Part shown: positions 24,373 through 33,479 of the stretch, piece by piece
Position numbering within the stretch: position 1 is the stretch's first letter
Layout of the letters: each line of letters opens with the position of its first letter
Origin: Haladaptatus halobius
GTDB lineage: Archaea > Halobacteriota > Halobacteria > Halobacteriales > Haladaptataceae
DNA length: 64,000 nt
Direction of reading: 5' to 3'
NCBI RefSeq assembly: GCF_020618475.1
Contig: NZ_CP085340.1
Coordinates: forward strand, 124,001 to 188,000
Translations under genes and position numbers: made by a program
The notes under the pieces: model-generated
What the model saw: only the letters and a program-made list of their open reading frames with translations
What the model was told of the DNA's origin: nothing
Database searches by the model: none

Positions 24373-25617
24373 GTGAGATCGCTTTTCCGAAACACGATGT
24401 TCAGGCGACTCTTCGCAGGTCGATTGGTTACGAACGCGGGTGACAGTCTCTATTACATTGCTGCAATGTGGCTCGTCTATGACCTGGGTGGCTCGGCGTT
24501 CTATACAGGTCTTGCGGGAGCATTGATCCTTCTCCCTCAGGCGCTTCAATTCCTCACAGGACCACTCGTTGATCGGTGGAGTCTCCGGCGAACACTGGTG
24601 GGAACGCAAGTTATTCAAGGAGTTTTACTCTTGATTGTCCCGTTGGCAGCCGCTACTGGCTGGCTCACCGTTACTGTGATACTGATCGTTATTCCAGTTG
24701 CTGCAATGATCAATCAATTCGTGTATCCAGCACAGAGTGCCGCGCTACCTCGAATCGTTGAAAAGAACGAATTAGTTGACGCGAATTCGGCATTTTCTGT
24801 TGCATACAGCGGTGTTGATTTCGTCTTCACGGCCTTCGGGGGTATTCTCATTGCGCTTGTTGGTGCGGTTTCGCTCTATCTCATTGACTCAGTAACGTTC
24901 GCTGTTGCCGCTCTCGTGTTCGCCGGTCTTCACGTCCCCAATGCCGAACAACCCGACACAGAGCCAGCTACGTCAGCGGTTAGTGACTACTTCGACAAGC
25001 TCAGTGAAGGTATACAGTATATCAGGGCAACAGTTATTGTGCCAGTACTTGGGACGTTCGTCCTAGCCAATATCGCCGTCTATGCGACGATAGCTGTGCT
25101 CCCTGTATTTGCGGATGCGCGTGGTGGTTCAGGGACGTACGGAATGCTCTTAGCTGGAATCTCCGTCGGGATATTTATTGGCGCACTTGCGGCTCCACGT
25201 CTGAAATCGGTGCCGATGCACCTTCTTGGGGCGATTGGCTACGGCCTTGGGGGGGTTGCATGGCTTGCAGCGATCCAGGTCCAGTGGTTGCCGTTGACGA
25301 CGGCCCTGATCTGCCTCGCAGCCATACCACTTGGGGTAATGGATACAATCGTCATGGCGATGATTCAATCGCTTGTTCCGGAACGGCTCGTTGGGCGCGT
25401 GACTGCCGTGACGATCAGCACGAGCGGGGTAGCGAAGCCGGTTGGTTCCATGCTCGGAGGGATAGCCGCTGAATCGGTAGGAATCAACTTTGTGATGGCT
25501 GCTCTAACTATAGGGTTGTTCTCGATGACAGTCTTCTGGATTGCTCATCCGTTACTCCGTCATGTACCGGCAGTCGACGAGATTGACCCCGCGAAGTACG
25601 GTTTGAGGTCGATATAA
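24373..25617 (+). CDS. MFS exporter (macrolide-efflux-like type)
   Basis: 414 residues from GTG 24373; TTG 24313 and ATG 24397 are alternatives. The start FRRLFAGRLVTNAGDSLYYIAAMWLVYDLGGS, the motif GPLVDRWSLRRTLVGTQ and the mid-protein VYPAQSAALPRIVEKNELVDANS are typical of MFS_3 drug exporters (MefA-like). Twelve helices are predicted. It is homologous to the partial MFS gene at the right end of the window (shared LVERLVGRVTAV/AEKVGRVSSI region). Probably regulated by the ArsR-type gene upstream. Confidence 0.88.
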   Translation: MRSLFRNTMFRRLFAGRLVTNAGDSLYYIAAMWLVYDLGGSAFYTGLAGALILLPQALQFLTGPLVDRWSLRRTLVGTQVIQGVLLLIVPLAAATGWLTVTVILIVIPVAAMINQFVYPAQSAALPRIVEKNELVDANSAFSVAYSGVDFVFTAFGGILIALVGAVSLYLIDSVTFAVAALVFAGLHVPNAEQPDTEPATSAVSDYFDKLSEGIQYIRATVIVPVLGTFVLANIAVYATIAVLPVFADARGGSGTYGMLLAGISVGIFIGALAAPRLKSVPMHLLGAIGYGLGGVAWLAAIQVQWLPLTTALICLAAIPLGVMDTIVMAMIQSLVPERLVGRVTAVTISTSGVAKPVGSMLGGIAAESVGINFVMAALTIGLFSMTVFWIAHPLLRHVPAVDEIDPAKYGLRSI

Positions 25618-25634
25618 ACAGCCGAAATGGTATA

Positions 25635-25940
25635 CTACCTGCCAACTTCGGTGATCGAATATAACGACGAGACTGAGGCGTCATGCATCCCCGTCGACGC
25701 TGGTCGCGCGTGTTCAGCCGCTACGGTGGGTTGATTCTCCGATGTGTCGAACAATACCTCGGTTACGATCCGTCGGGGGAGGACCTGCCAATGAATCTCG
25801 GTTCGCTCGTTTTTCGCGGCCACTTCCTGTCCGAGCTCATCGATCCGATTGCCTTTCTCGGTTACTTCATGTTCGAGTTCGTCGATACGATCGGCAAGCA
25901 TCTGAACGTGTTCAACGGCTTGCTCACCGAGATGTGGGGT
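25635..25940 (-). pseudogene. Coiled-coil protein remnant
   Basis: After a stop at about 25938 the frame reads TPHLGEQAVEHVQMLADRIDELEHEVTEKGNRIDELGQEVAAKNER, a regular heptad coiled coil, and then loses pattern (EIHWQVLPRRIV). It has no start at the proper place, so it is the middle of a longer gene. It lies between the MFS exporter and the dehydrogenase. Confidence 0.4.
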
Positions 25941-25974
25941 TCATCGAGCAGTCCTCCCCTCCGACGGGAACACC

Positions 25975-27303
25975 TCATCCGGCGGGGACGATCCGATGGA
26001 GCCCGCCGTCGCCGTCGGCTCCGATACCGAGGACGTATAGCTCCCCGCCGTCGTCACGACCGAACGAGAAAATTTGCTCTATCTTACGTCCGCCGTCGCC
26101 GGCCACACTGAGGACCCGCGTTGGCCACTGGCCGTTCCTGTCAGGCCGCGTCGCGGCGAACAGTCGCCCAGCAGCCTGCAGATCGCCGAAAACGTACGTC
26201 CCTTCCATCGCCGGGAGTGCCGACCCGCGGTAGACGTACCCGCCGATGACCGAGATTCCGCTGACGGAACCACCCGAGTGGGGATATTCGATGATGGGTA
26301 GGGCGAGTGGTTCGCCGTCTCGGACGCTCCCGGGCGTCGCGTCAGGGCAGCCGTCCGCCTCGTAGCAGTGGGTTCCCTCCTTGATGTTCCACCCGTAGTT
26401 GCCGCCCTTCTGAACCAGATTCACCTCCTCGAAGCTACTCTCGCCGACGTCACTAACAAAGAGATCTCCACGGTCGAATGACATTCGCCACGGGTTCCGG
26501 AACCCCCACGCGTAGTGTTCGTCGAGACCGTCAGTACCGATCAGTGGGTTATCGTTGGGGATGGCGTAGCCCTTACCCTTCGCCCGGTCGTCAATGTCAA
26601 TGCGGAGAACGCTCCCGAGGAGGTTTTTCGTCACATCCTGTCCATTGCCTCCGTCGACGGTGTCGTACCAGTCGGAGACGTGACCAGTTCCCTGGTCACC
26701 TCCTCCGCCACCGTCGCCGACCGCCACGTAGAGATACCCGTCCGCTCCGAACTTGATGTCTCCGGCGTTGTGGTTGCTCTGCGGCTCCGGAATCTCCAAG
26801 ACGACGCGTTCGGAGTCGCGCTTTGCCCGTTTGCCATCTTCGGTCGTCACGAACTCCGAGAGGACGAACGTGTGGCTGTAGGTCGGTGGCGTTCCCGATC
26901 GCGCCTGGGAGGAGTAACGGACGAACAGTCGGCGGTTCTCGGCGAAGTTCGGGTGGAGTGCGATTCCCAGCAATCCCATTTCGCCCCCGGCTTCGACGGT
27001 GTCCCGCAGGTCGAGGAATGGTTCGTCGCGGAGGCCGTTCGGCCCGTGGAGATGAACGACACCGGTCTGCTCGGCGATGTAGCGACGGTCGGCGCCAGGT
27101 GCGAATGCGACGTCCAACGGTGCCTGCATCCCGCTGGCCAGCGTCCTCAGACCGACCGAATTTGGTGGAGTACCCGTCGTCGTCTCCGTTTCGGACGTAC
27201 TGGTCGTGTTCGGTTGGGTGTTGCGTCCGGTCGGTTGTCCGCAGCCAGCTAGTCCCGCCGCTGAGCCGACGAGCGCCGCTTCGAGAAAACGTCGGCGCTT
27301 CAT
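25975..27303 (-). CDS. PQQ-dependent sugar dehydrogenase-type lipoprotein
   Basis: 442 residues from ATG 27303, chosen because it begins MKRRRFLEAALVGSAAGLAGC: a twin-arginine signal ending in a lipobox (LAGC). A Thr-rich linker follows, then the six-bladed GSDH/ASD propeller: LDVAFAPGADRRYIAEQTG, MGLLGIALHPNFAENRRLFVRY, NHNAGDIKFGADGYLYVAVGDGG, YAWGFRNPWRMSFD, GNYGWNIKEGTHCYE. The His in HPNF and GD/GDGG loops match soluble glucose-dehydrogenase relatives that bind PQQ and calcium. It is probably exported by Tat and lipid-anchored, oxidising sugars outside the cell. Confidence 0.9.
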   Translation of the reverse strand: MKRRRFLEAALVGSAAGLAGCGQPTGRNTQPNTTSTSETETTTGTPPNSVGLRTLASGMQAPLDVAFAPGADRRYIAEQTGVVHLHGPNGLRDEPFLDLRDTVEAGGEMGLLGIALHPNFAENRRLFVRYSSQARSGTPPTYSHTFVLSEFVTTEDGKRAKRDSERVVLEIPEPQSNHNAGDIKFGADGYLYVAVGDGGGGGDQGTGHVSDWYDTVDGGNGQDVTKNLLGSVLRIDIDDRAKGKGYAIPNDNPLIGTDGLDEHYAWGFRNPWRMSFDRGDLFVSDVGESSFEEVNLVQKGGNYGWNIKEGTHCYEADGCPDATPGSVRDGEPLALPIIEYPHSGGSVSGISVIGGYVYRGSALPAMEGTYVFGDLQAAGRLFAATRPDRNGQWPTRVLSVAGDGGRKIEQIFSFGRDDGGELYVLGIGADGDGGLHRIVPAG

Positions 27304-27376
27304 GAATACCAATTCGAGTTCCGATACAAAAAGAGAACCGGGTGCAAAAGGGTAGATTATCGCCTTCTGCTGCGGT

Positions 27377-27646
27377 TCAGAACACCCCATTTGAGGCGCT
27401 CACTGCTCCGTAAAAGCACTCCGACGACTCTACTTCACGAATTCGGAGCGAGTACTGCTCGGGCAAATCATTGCTCTGAACTCGTATCTGCAACACACGC
27501 TCTTGTGCTGCCAATTCCTTCATCACCGCACTCTGTAACCGCTCGAACGACGCGTTTCCAGTTTTGATCTCACAATAGTACTGAGCCAGTACACCATCCC
27601 ACTCATCTTTAGCCCGAACGATGCAGTCCGGTGTCCACCGTTTCAC
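27377..27646 (-). pseudogene. PD-(D/E)xK-like nuclease fragment
   Basis: 89 codons from a GTG. KRWTPDCIVRAKDEWDGVLAQYYCEIKTGNASFERLQ contains D in PDC and E-x-K in CEIK, the layout of PD-(D/E)xK nucleases; a helix with QSAVMKELAAQERVLQIRVQ follows. The frame stops a few codons upstream and the fold's first elements are missing, so it is an N-terminally truncated gene. It precedes the dehydrogenase on the same strand. Confidence 0.5.
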
Positions 27647-27659
27647 CCTGTTTGGATGG

Positions 27660-28200
27660 ACGATTTACTGCCCAGACGTTGTCATTAAATAGTGAAAATA
27701 CAATTTTTCAGTAACGCCTTGCTCTCATGGCATTCCCATCAGTGTCGATCTTCGTTCAATTTGTTCGCACCCCCCTATTACTTTGGAAGAATTCGGAGGT
27801 ACAGATCGGCATTTAACGGCTTTAAAATTGCATAGAATTGCTTAGGGCTGGTTTCCGGCCATAGAATCCAGCTTTAGAATGCTAAGGCTGGATCGAAATG
27901 ATAAATGTAGCCTTTCACGGCTTCAAACGACTGAAAACTGGACGTTACCATCTCATCCCTGTTCCTGTTACTCATCCAACCTTAGACTCTCTTATTCATG
28001 TTACTATTCCAATCTTAGGTTTCCGGGTCGATATTGGCTCACACGAGTATTATCGCGAAATAGAACGCCTCTATCCAGCCTTAGATCTGAACTATTAGAA
28101 TCCTATAAATATATTCATCTATACTTGTGCCTTTAGAGCCATTTCCATCGATCCGGCCGTCGAATCACGACACCGCTTGCGTTCCCAAAGTAGTTGGTAC
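27660..28200. other. Intergenic region without recognisable gene
   Basis: About 540 AT-rich bases. Short echoes are visible (AATCCAGC.TTAGAATGCTAAGG, CCAACCTTAGACTC, CCAATCTTAGG, CCAGCCTTAGATC), i.e. a CCANNCTTAG-like motif four times between 27850 and 28090. The open frame at 27898-28098 has no domain pattern. No RNA gene was recognised. Confidence 0.35.
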
Positions 28201-28221
28201 AGGAGGCCATTGTGAAATGAA

Positions 28222-28344
28222 ATGAGTACTGACTTCACTCAATGTCCTGACTGTGGATGGACCGGTAAGACAACTGATTGCGTGATCGATGAACTCGAAC
28301 GAAAGTGCCCTGTCTGCCACTACGTATTTCGACGTAATTCGTGA
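28222..28344 (+). CDS. 40-residue CPxC zinc-finger protein
   Basis: MSTDFTQCPDCGWTGKTTDCV...CPVCHYVFRRNS. Two CPxC knuckles (residues 8-11 and 29-32) form one zinc ribbon. Such tiny zinc proteins are common in haloarchaea, and some affect stress or motility; this one is unassigned. It converges on the wHTH remnant at 28359. Confidence 0.7.
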   Translation: MSTDFTQCPDCGWTGKTTDCVIDELERKCPVCHYVFRRNS

Positions 28345-28358
28345 ATCGGGGAATCGAT

Positions 28359-28628
28359 TCACTCGTTCTCTGGAATCCACCAGATGACCACCCGCGGACT
28401 CAATTTTCCCCGCTCAACTTCTCCATCCTCAAGCAGTGCTTCAAGCCGTCGATGCGCGGACGGCCGCTCAATCTCAAGCGTATCGGCCACCCACCGAGCG
28501 GTCACCGCCGGAAACTCGGACACACGTATTGCACTAAGAATATCCTCATCAGTCGTATCCTCTGCAAACTGGCCGCGAGTATCGCGCTCGCTCTCGTCTG
28601 TTATCGTAGCCCTTAGTTCCTTATCTAC
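28359..28628 (-). pseudogene. Winged-helix remnant ending WWIPENE (copy 2 of 3)
   Basis: The longest of the three copies. Minus-strand reading: DKELRATITDESERDTRGQF, AEDTTDEDILSAIRVSEFP, AVTARWVADTLEIERPSAHR, RLEALLEDGEVERGKLSP, RVVIWWIPENE. The fold is complete, but no ATG/GTG/TTG start is in frame; the upstream stop is at about 28632. Either the start was lost recently or a rare start is used. Confidence 0.6.
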
Positions 28629-28737
28629 CTTTAATCATACACTACGTAGTATATTCGTCTCTCTCAAATCATCTAAATGAGTGATGAAAGCAATTACCAC
28701 CACAGTTAACTAACTATCGATAGTCATTATACTCGGA

Positions 28738-29016
28738 ATGATGGGTGAAAGTCAAGAAAAAATGATGGAACAGCCAGCACAAAAAGCAGCAGGTGAATCC
28801 GCACAGGATCCAATCGTACTCGCTGCTCTCGCATCCGTTGGGTTGTCCTGGTACCAGTTCTTTATCCGAGGCAAAAAGACACGGGGAATATTCATCGGCT
28901 TGTGGCCACCAACACTCCTCGCATTTGCAAGCTACTTCAACCAAAAACGGATGGAAAAACAAATGAATCCGACCAACATAATGAGTTCTGTCCGGAAAAT
29001 GCTTGGTAGTAAATAA
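28738..29016 (+). CDS. Small membrane protein
   Basis: 92 residues. A charged Met/Gln-rich N-terminus (MMGESQEKMMEQPAQKAAGE) precedes two hydrophobic stretches, IVLAALASVGLSWYQFFI and GIFIGLWPPTLLAFASYF, then a basic end. No family is recognised. The AT-rich stretch TAGTCATTAT lies just before the start. The following gap (29017-29412) shows nothing. Confidence 0.6.
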   Translation: MMGESQEKMMEQPAQKAAGESAQDPIVLAALASVGLSWYQFFIRGKKTRGIFIGLWPPTLLAFASYFNQKRMEKQMNPTNIMSSVRKMLGSK

Positions 29017-29412
29017 TCTGCTCTCTTTTTGCCTGAAAGCGTAATCTAACATTCGTCGCCACTCCTTTGGGCGACACATCTCTCATGCTGTCTGTGCTTC
29101 GAAGAGCTGCAGGCGCGATGAATATTATCAACAATTTTCCAATTGGGGGTAATGGTTCGTATCCCAACGCGGAAACAGGGCAGTAGTCTCTGGAAGAGTT
29201 GACTTTTCCGGCCACTCTAATCCGGGTGTCCAATGTCTGTTGTTTACCACAAACCTGAACTCACTACCCTTTCTCCGATAATATCGTCCGTGAAACGACT
29301 GCAGATCCATTCATCGTTACTCATTTCCCGCCCCGAGTTAGGCAGTCAACAACAAACCGACTACAATCCAACTCTTTGGTGAACCACGTGATTGCGTGGG
29401 GGAGAACAAACA

Positions 29413-30153
29413 ATGACACAACACGAGATCTTCACTAGCACGGTCTTACAAATCGGTGGACTTCCGGGATGGCTGCAGGACCCTATTTCAGGGTTTATCG
29501 CATTGCTTCCGCGCCTCGTCGGTGCACTCATCATCCTGCTCATCGGTTGGATTATTGGCCGTGCCGTGGCGGCGGTCGTCCGCAGAATCGCGGATCGAAT
29601 CGAACTCGATAGAATGGTGCTTGATACGCCGCTCGGGCGGATGTTCGGTGGAACGGAAAGTGCGGTGTCGGGCGCGTTCGGTAAACTCGCCGCGTGGTTC
29701 GTCTACGCACTGGCGATTCTCGCCGCGGCAAACGTGCTCGCAATTGCGACGCTTTCGCAATGGGTTGCCACTGCTGTCTCATACCTTCCAGCACTGATCG
29801 CTGGACTGTTAGTCATTGTGCTGGGATTCGTGGTTGCTGACTTCATCGGTGACGCGATCATGCGAACTCGGGCGGCAACGCACACCGCGTACACCCAGTG
29901 GTTCGCCACGGGAACCCGGATGTTCCTGTACTTCACCGCCATCGTCATCGGTCTCGACACAATGGGTATCGACGTAAGTATCCTTTACCTGTTCGCTCGT
30001 GCCCTTGCATGGGGACTTGCGGCCGCTATCGCCATCGGCGCGGGTGTCGCGTTCGGCTGGGGTGGTCGGGACTACGTCGCCGAACACATCGACGGGTGGA
30101 TGAGCAGCGCGAGTCAGGGAACCCCAAGTCCGCAACCGAGCGACGATGACTGA
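29413..30153 (+). CDS. MscS-like transmembrane-helix protein
   Basis: 246 residues from ATG 29413 (a GTG seven codons earlier is less likely). Five helices are predicted, with LVGALIILLIGWIIGRAVAAVVRRIADRIELDRMVLDTPLGRMFGG, the amphipathic segment typical of MscS_TM proteins, repeated later (LPALIAGLLVIVLGFVVADFIGDAIMRTRAATH). The soluble MscS beta domain is missing, as in many archaeal small-conductance relatives. It is probably a small-ion or osmotic channel. A hairpin terminator follows the stop immediately. Confidence 0.82.
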   Translation: MTQHEIFTSTVLQIGGLPGWLQDPISGFIALLPRLVGALIILLIGWIIGRAVAAVVRRIADRIELDRMVLDTPLGRMFGGTESAVSGAFGKLAAWFVYALAILAAANVLAIATLSQWVATAVSYLPALIAGLLVIVLGFVVADFIGDAIMRTRAATHTAYTQWFATGTRMFLYFTAIVIGLDTMGIDVSILYLFARALAWGLAAAIAIGAGVAFGWGGRDYVAEHIDGWMSSASQGTPSPQPSDDD

Positions 30154-30154
30154 A

Positions 30155-30176
30155 AAAGCCGTCTGCTGACGGCTTT
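30155..30176 (+). terminator. Perfect 9-bp hairpin after the channel gene
   Basis: AAAGCCGTC, loop TGCT, GACGGCTTT, starting 2 bases after the stop of the gene at 29413. The stem is perfect. It is not followed by a long T-run on this strand, but archaeal termination needs only T-rich DNA, so function is likely but unproved. The remainder of 30177-30516 shows no gene. Confidence 0.55.
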
Positions 30177-30516
30177 CCGGCTTTGGAACCGTTCACGGAA
30201 CTCCTTGCGGGAGCCGTGCTCCCTGCGGAACCTCTCGATAGCCGCGCCATTCCGCACCGGCGTCGAGCCCGGCGTTCACTTTTTAGTAGTCGCCAATTCC
30301 ACTCGGCTTGACGGGTATATTTGGCCATCGGTTCAACGTCTTCGACTTCCGGCCACCATCCGCGAATCCCGTCGAGATATACTTAAACATATGCTATGCG
30401 ATTGATGATGAGAATCCCCACCAAACCGTCCAATGGGGGCCACATCCAGATCAAACCACTCCCACATACTGTGGAGTACCGACTGTTTGTCAATAGAAAT
30501 TAATCTGCACGCTTCT

Positions 30517-31290
30517 CTATTGATACATACTTGGTACCGGTTGATCTAGGTCTTGTGATTGACTGGCTTGTTCGTTTTGGATGAGTTGCTGGTACTGTGC
30601 AGCGACTTGCTCAAGTTCGGATTGGATTGCATCTGCTTGTTGTTCGAGTTCTGGTGTTTCAATATCAAAGTCAACCAGGGGTTCAACAGCATTTTCGATC
30701 AGGGATTGTGCAGCGATGGGATCTGGATAGAAGGGATTCGCTTGCACGATGAGTATCATAGTCGGAATTCTAGATTGATAGAAGTCGTTCGCGAGTGCGC
30801 CTGTGACGCCACCAACAAGTCCAGAAGCAGCCGCGAGTGGAATATTCGCGGCGGTTAACTCCTCTTTGAGTGCATCCGTTGTTGCAACCCCCTGTACGTC
30901 GCCCACTTCAGATTCCGATTGTGCCGGTGCACCAACCAAAAATACCGCACGCTCAAATTGGGCCATGATCTCCTCTCGCAGGCACTTTCCGAGCGCTCGA
31001 TAACTCGTCGGAGGGAGGACGACATCACTCTGCAATGTGAGTACAGACGGTGTTTCACCGGCATATACTCGAACAGGGTCCTGTATTTGGCCCTCCGTAA
31101 ATGATGTCACTGGGGGAAACAGATCAGAGTGAAGCGATCCGTGATGGGTCAGTCCAAGTTGTTGAGTGATTTGATCTACCGCAATTGCAGCAACCAGGCC
31201 GTGTCCTGGTAGTCCTTCGATGAACGTCGCTGTTTCGGGGTTCTGGTCAGCGATTGCTTTGAATTCGACTGTCGCTGTTGGTCTACCCAT
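30517..31290 (-). CDS. PAC2-family proteasome assembly chaperone
   Basis: 257 residues. The PAC2 fold is recognisable from TATFIEGLPGHGLVAAIAVDQI, the ALKEELTAANIPLAAASGLVGGVTGALANDFYQSRIPTMILIVQANPFYPDPIAAQSLI segment and the terminal coiled coil TPELEQQADAIQSELEQVAAQYQQLIQ. Archaeal PAC2 proteins bind the proteasome alpha ring or act as unfolded-protein chaperones. This is a complete, well-conserved gene. Confidence 0.88.
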   Translation of the reverse strand: MGRPTATVEFKAIADQNPETATFIEGLPGHGLVAAIAVDQITQQLGLTHHGSLHSDLFPPVTSFTEGQIQDPVRVYAGETPSVLTLQSDVVLPPTSYRALGKCLREEIMAQFERAVFLVGAPAQSESEVGDVQGVATTDALKEELTAANIPLAAASGLVGGVTGALANDFYQSRIPTMILIVQANPFYPDPIAAQSLIENAVEPLVDFDIETPELEQQADAIQSELEQVAAQYQQLIQNEQASQSQDLDQPVPSMYQ

Positions 31291-31477
31291 TCACATAGTT
31301 TAGGGAGCGTCGGTAATCACCTTTTGTTTTTATGGAGCTATTTTGCTCGTGGTTGATCACAATTGAACGGTGTGATACGTAGAACGAGTTTCTCGATAGT
31401 AAAGTCGACCTCCGCCCTACCGAGTTCAACCTCTATATCGGAGAAACTGAGACGAGGAGAAATCCAGTACCGATTTT

Positions 31478-31738
31478 TTAACTTCGATCTCCTCTATTTA
31501 ACTGATTTAGTACATCGTTTCGGACTTCGCTTGCGGAGTCGTATGTTTTCTCGTCGACTGAATTAAGCACTTCTTCGATGGATTGTGTGCCGCCCGGCGA
31601 TTCGACCTCATAGTCGCCATACGCCGCAATCAATTCATCGACTGTCATTGGATAGTCTTGCTCTTCGAGGGTCTCATCGAACTCACCAAGCTCACCGTCT
31701 TGTGCCCGTTCCTCAACCGAGGATCGATCATCACTCAT
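31478..31738 (-). CDS. DUF5789 family protein
   Basis: 86 acidic residues. The family core YPMTVDELIAAYGDYEVESPGGTQSIEEVLNSVDEKTYDSASEVRNDVLNQL is complete. It is a haloarchaea-specific small protein of unknown function. A paralogue with the same core (TTTDELVEAYGDYEIETQGGTETLDEVLAATDNQTCDSADDVRRRLL) is at 52639. Confidence 0.85.
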   Translation of the reverse strand: MSDDRSSVEERAQDGELGEFDETLEEQDYPMTVDELIAAYGDYEVESPGGTQSIEEVLNSVDEKTYDSASEVRNDVLNQLNRGDRS

Positions 31739-31884
31739 GGGCTTGTTCTAAATTCGCAAGTCAGAATAAGGTGTTGGCTGATTCACCGAACGATAAGCAG
31801 CGATGTACTAGATGTAAGTAAGTGGTGAGATGACTAACTATCGATTCTAATGTGGCCGCTGTAAGCAACTTTGTTTTTGAATGC

Positions 31885-32022
31885 AGTTGCTGCGACCGAT
31901 AGTACACCAGAGAAACCGGCGGCCCTGTTCGACGAGCACGGACACATGTGACGGACGTCGCTACTGAACACTCCTCGATCTGCCGGTCGAAACGATCGAC
32001 TGAGAGGTGTCGAAGAGTTCGC
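31885..32022 (+). pseudogene. SprT-like protein, heavily decayed remnant
   Basis: Piecewise translation gives ATDSTPEKPAALFDEHGHM then, in another frame, DVATEHSS.DLPVETIDWEVS. This matches SprT copy I (ATTDDTPETPTALLD) and copy G (LPVDTIEWDVS). At least two frameshifts and a stop are present. No SWIM sequence was found beside it. It lies alone between DUF5789 and the wHTH copy 3. Confidence 0.55.
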
Positions 32023-32281
32023 AGACAATGTTCAGACTGTAACTCTTAAATGTGGGTTTCAAGAGCACCATGAAGTGGCTAACTTACTGAAGAATACCTT
32101 CAAACGGACAAAGGTGGTTTTTCCCTGAACTAACCAACCGAGAACTATGTTGCACTGATATCTCTATTATTATTGATGTGAGCTTGGGCACCGGTCAACG
32201 GGTATTTCATTTCAATTCTAAACTAAGCTGAAAACAGAGACGTGAAAAGCCGACAATCGCTAACTAAGGCACCTATTGTAC

Positions 32282-32500
32282 CTATTCCTCAGGAATCCAC
32301 CAGATAACTACCCGCGGGCTCAACTTTCCCTGCTCGACCTCCTCCTCTTCATACAGCGCCTCAAGTCGTCGATGCGCAGAGGGCCGCTCAATCTCAACTG
32401 TATCTGCTACCCACCGAGCGGTCACAGCCGGAAACTCCGACTTGCGTATCACCGTGAGAATATCGTCGTCAGTGGTTTTCTCTGCATACTTGGCATGATT
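32282..32500 (-). pseudogene. Winged-helix remnant ending WWIPEE (copy 3 of 3)
   Basis: Minus-strand reading: AEKTTDDDILTVIRKSEFPA, VTARWVADTVEIERPSAHRR, LEALYEEEEVEQGKL, SPRVVIWWIPEE. It lacks an in-frame start (upstream stop near 32513). The 3' flank (GTACCTATTG, CGTGAAAAGCCGACAATCGC) is shared with copy 1, so these two copies derive from the same repeated segment. Confidence 0.6.
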
Positions 32501-32582
32501 GAGACGTACGGGCTAGTTTGTAACTAAACGCAAGATGAATTGAATGGCAGTTAGCTACCCACAACAACAAATGCACGCGCCA

Positions 32583-32753
32583 TCAGCGACCGAATTGATT
32601 GTCGGATGACTGTTGACCCTGTTTCGTGACTTGACCGCCACACTTGGGACAAATTCCCTCCGCAGTGTCGAAGGTTTCACCACACAGCTGGCATTCAAAG
32701 GACGCATCACTTTTCGTAGTGAATAGCTGTTTGAGTTTGTTAATTAGTCTCAT
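32583..32753 (-). CDS. 56-residue zinc-ribbon protein
   Basis: MRLINKLKQLFTTKSDASFE then CQLCGETFDT and GICPKCGGQV. Two CxxC pairs (residues 21-24 and 35-38) form one zinc ribbon, preceded by a basic helix (INKLKQLF) and followed by a polar tail. It is a plausible complete gene too short for automatic calling. It may bind nucleic acid or a protein partner. Confidence 0.7.
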   Translation of the reverse strand: MRLINKLKQLFTTKSDASFECQLCGETFDTAEGICPKCGGQVTKQGQQSSDNQFGR

Positions 32754-33031
32754 TTAGTGGTGATTTACACTCTTCGTGCGTACCGGGAAAAATCTACGGA
32801 TAAATAGCAATATACAAATTCTATTCGAGAGCGCGTTACCTGTTGGTTTCACGGATTTCAGGAAGCCTCATGCACACTCTCCAGAAAGCGATGGCGTCCA
32901 ATCCGTTGTAGACGACTTACTGCAATGGGAAGTAGCGGTATCGCTGCACGGCTTGATCAGCGGAGAACCACACCGGATGCTGAACCACCTGACGCTGGTC
33001 TTTCCTATGTCAGGCTCGAAAGACCATACAA

Positions 33032-33415
33032 ACGGAACCATCCGAAACCCTTGAACCTGCCGAGACGGCACAGAAACGCGCACAATGGGAACAATTCCCC
33101 TCAACGTCGAATGCCCCCGGACTCATCGAAGTCACCACTGAGAGCCACGAGAACCCAGCAGGCAACCAGTACACAGTCTCCATTGACGACGTGACCGAGG
33201 ATCTGATGGCTTGTAATTGCCCACATCACGTTCACCGCAATGCCTACTGCAAACACATGGCCACCGTGGAAAACGCGACTGACGACGGCACGCTCGACGC
33301 CTTTCCGTCAGAGGACGAAGACGATGCCGAGTCTGAAAACTGTGACTGCGATGGCCTCGATGGCTTCCCGTGCTGGCCGTGTGTGAGAACGGGACGGAAG
33401 GACCTGCCAAACTAA
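33032..33415 (+). CDS. SWIM zinc-finger protein, longest copy (H)
   Basis: From about 33032 the frame reads TEPSETLEPAETAQKRAQWEQF, a helical N-terminus seen in no other copy here, then GLIEVTTESHENPAGNQYTVSIDDVTEDLMACNCPHHVHRNAYCKHMATVE, the acidic linker and CDCDGLDGFPCWPC...GRKDLPN. All SWIM ligands and the second Cys cluster are intact. ATG 33209 (DLM) is the first ATG within the domain; the real start probably lies in the recombined region 32860-33030. This copy best shows the ancestral protein. No SprT gene follows; a MazEF operon converges from 33480. Confidence 0.7.
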   Translation, partial: TEPSETLEPAETAQKRAQWEQFPSTSNAPGLIEVTTESHENPAGNQYTVSIDDVTEDLMACNCPHHVHRNAYCKHMATVENATDDGTLDAFPSEDEDDAESENCDCDGLDGFPCWPCVRTGRKDLPN

Positions 33416-33479
33416 CCCACGCTTCAGTCTCTGGACCGCATATCTTGAAAAAGCTTATACCTGGTATATAGCGACGATT

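Noticed and set aside
26515-27252. Long plus-strand open frame (245 codons)
   Set aside because: It is the antisense shadow of the sugar dehydrogenase gene, whose domain pattern is unmistakable.
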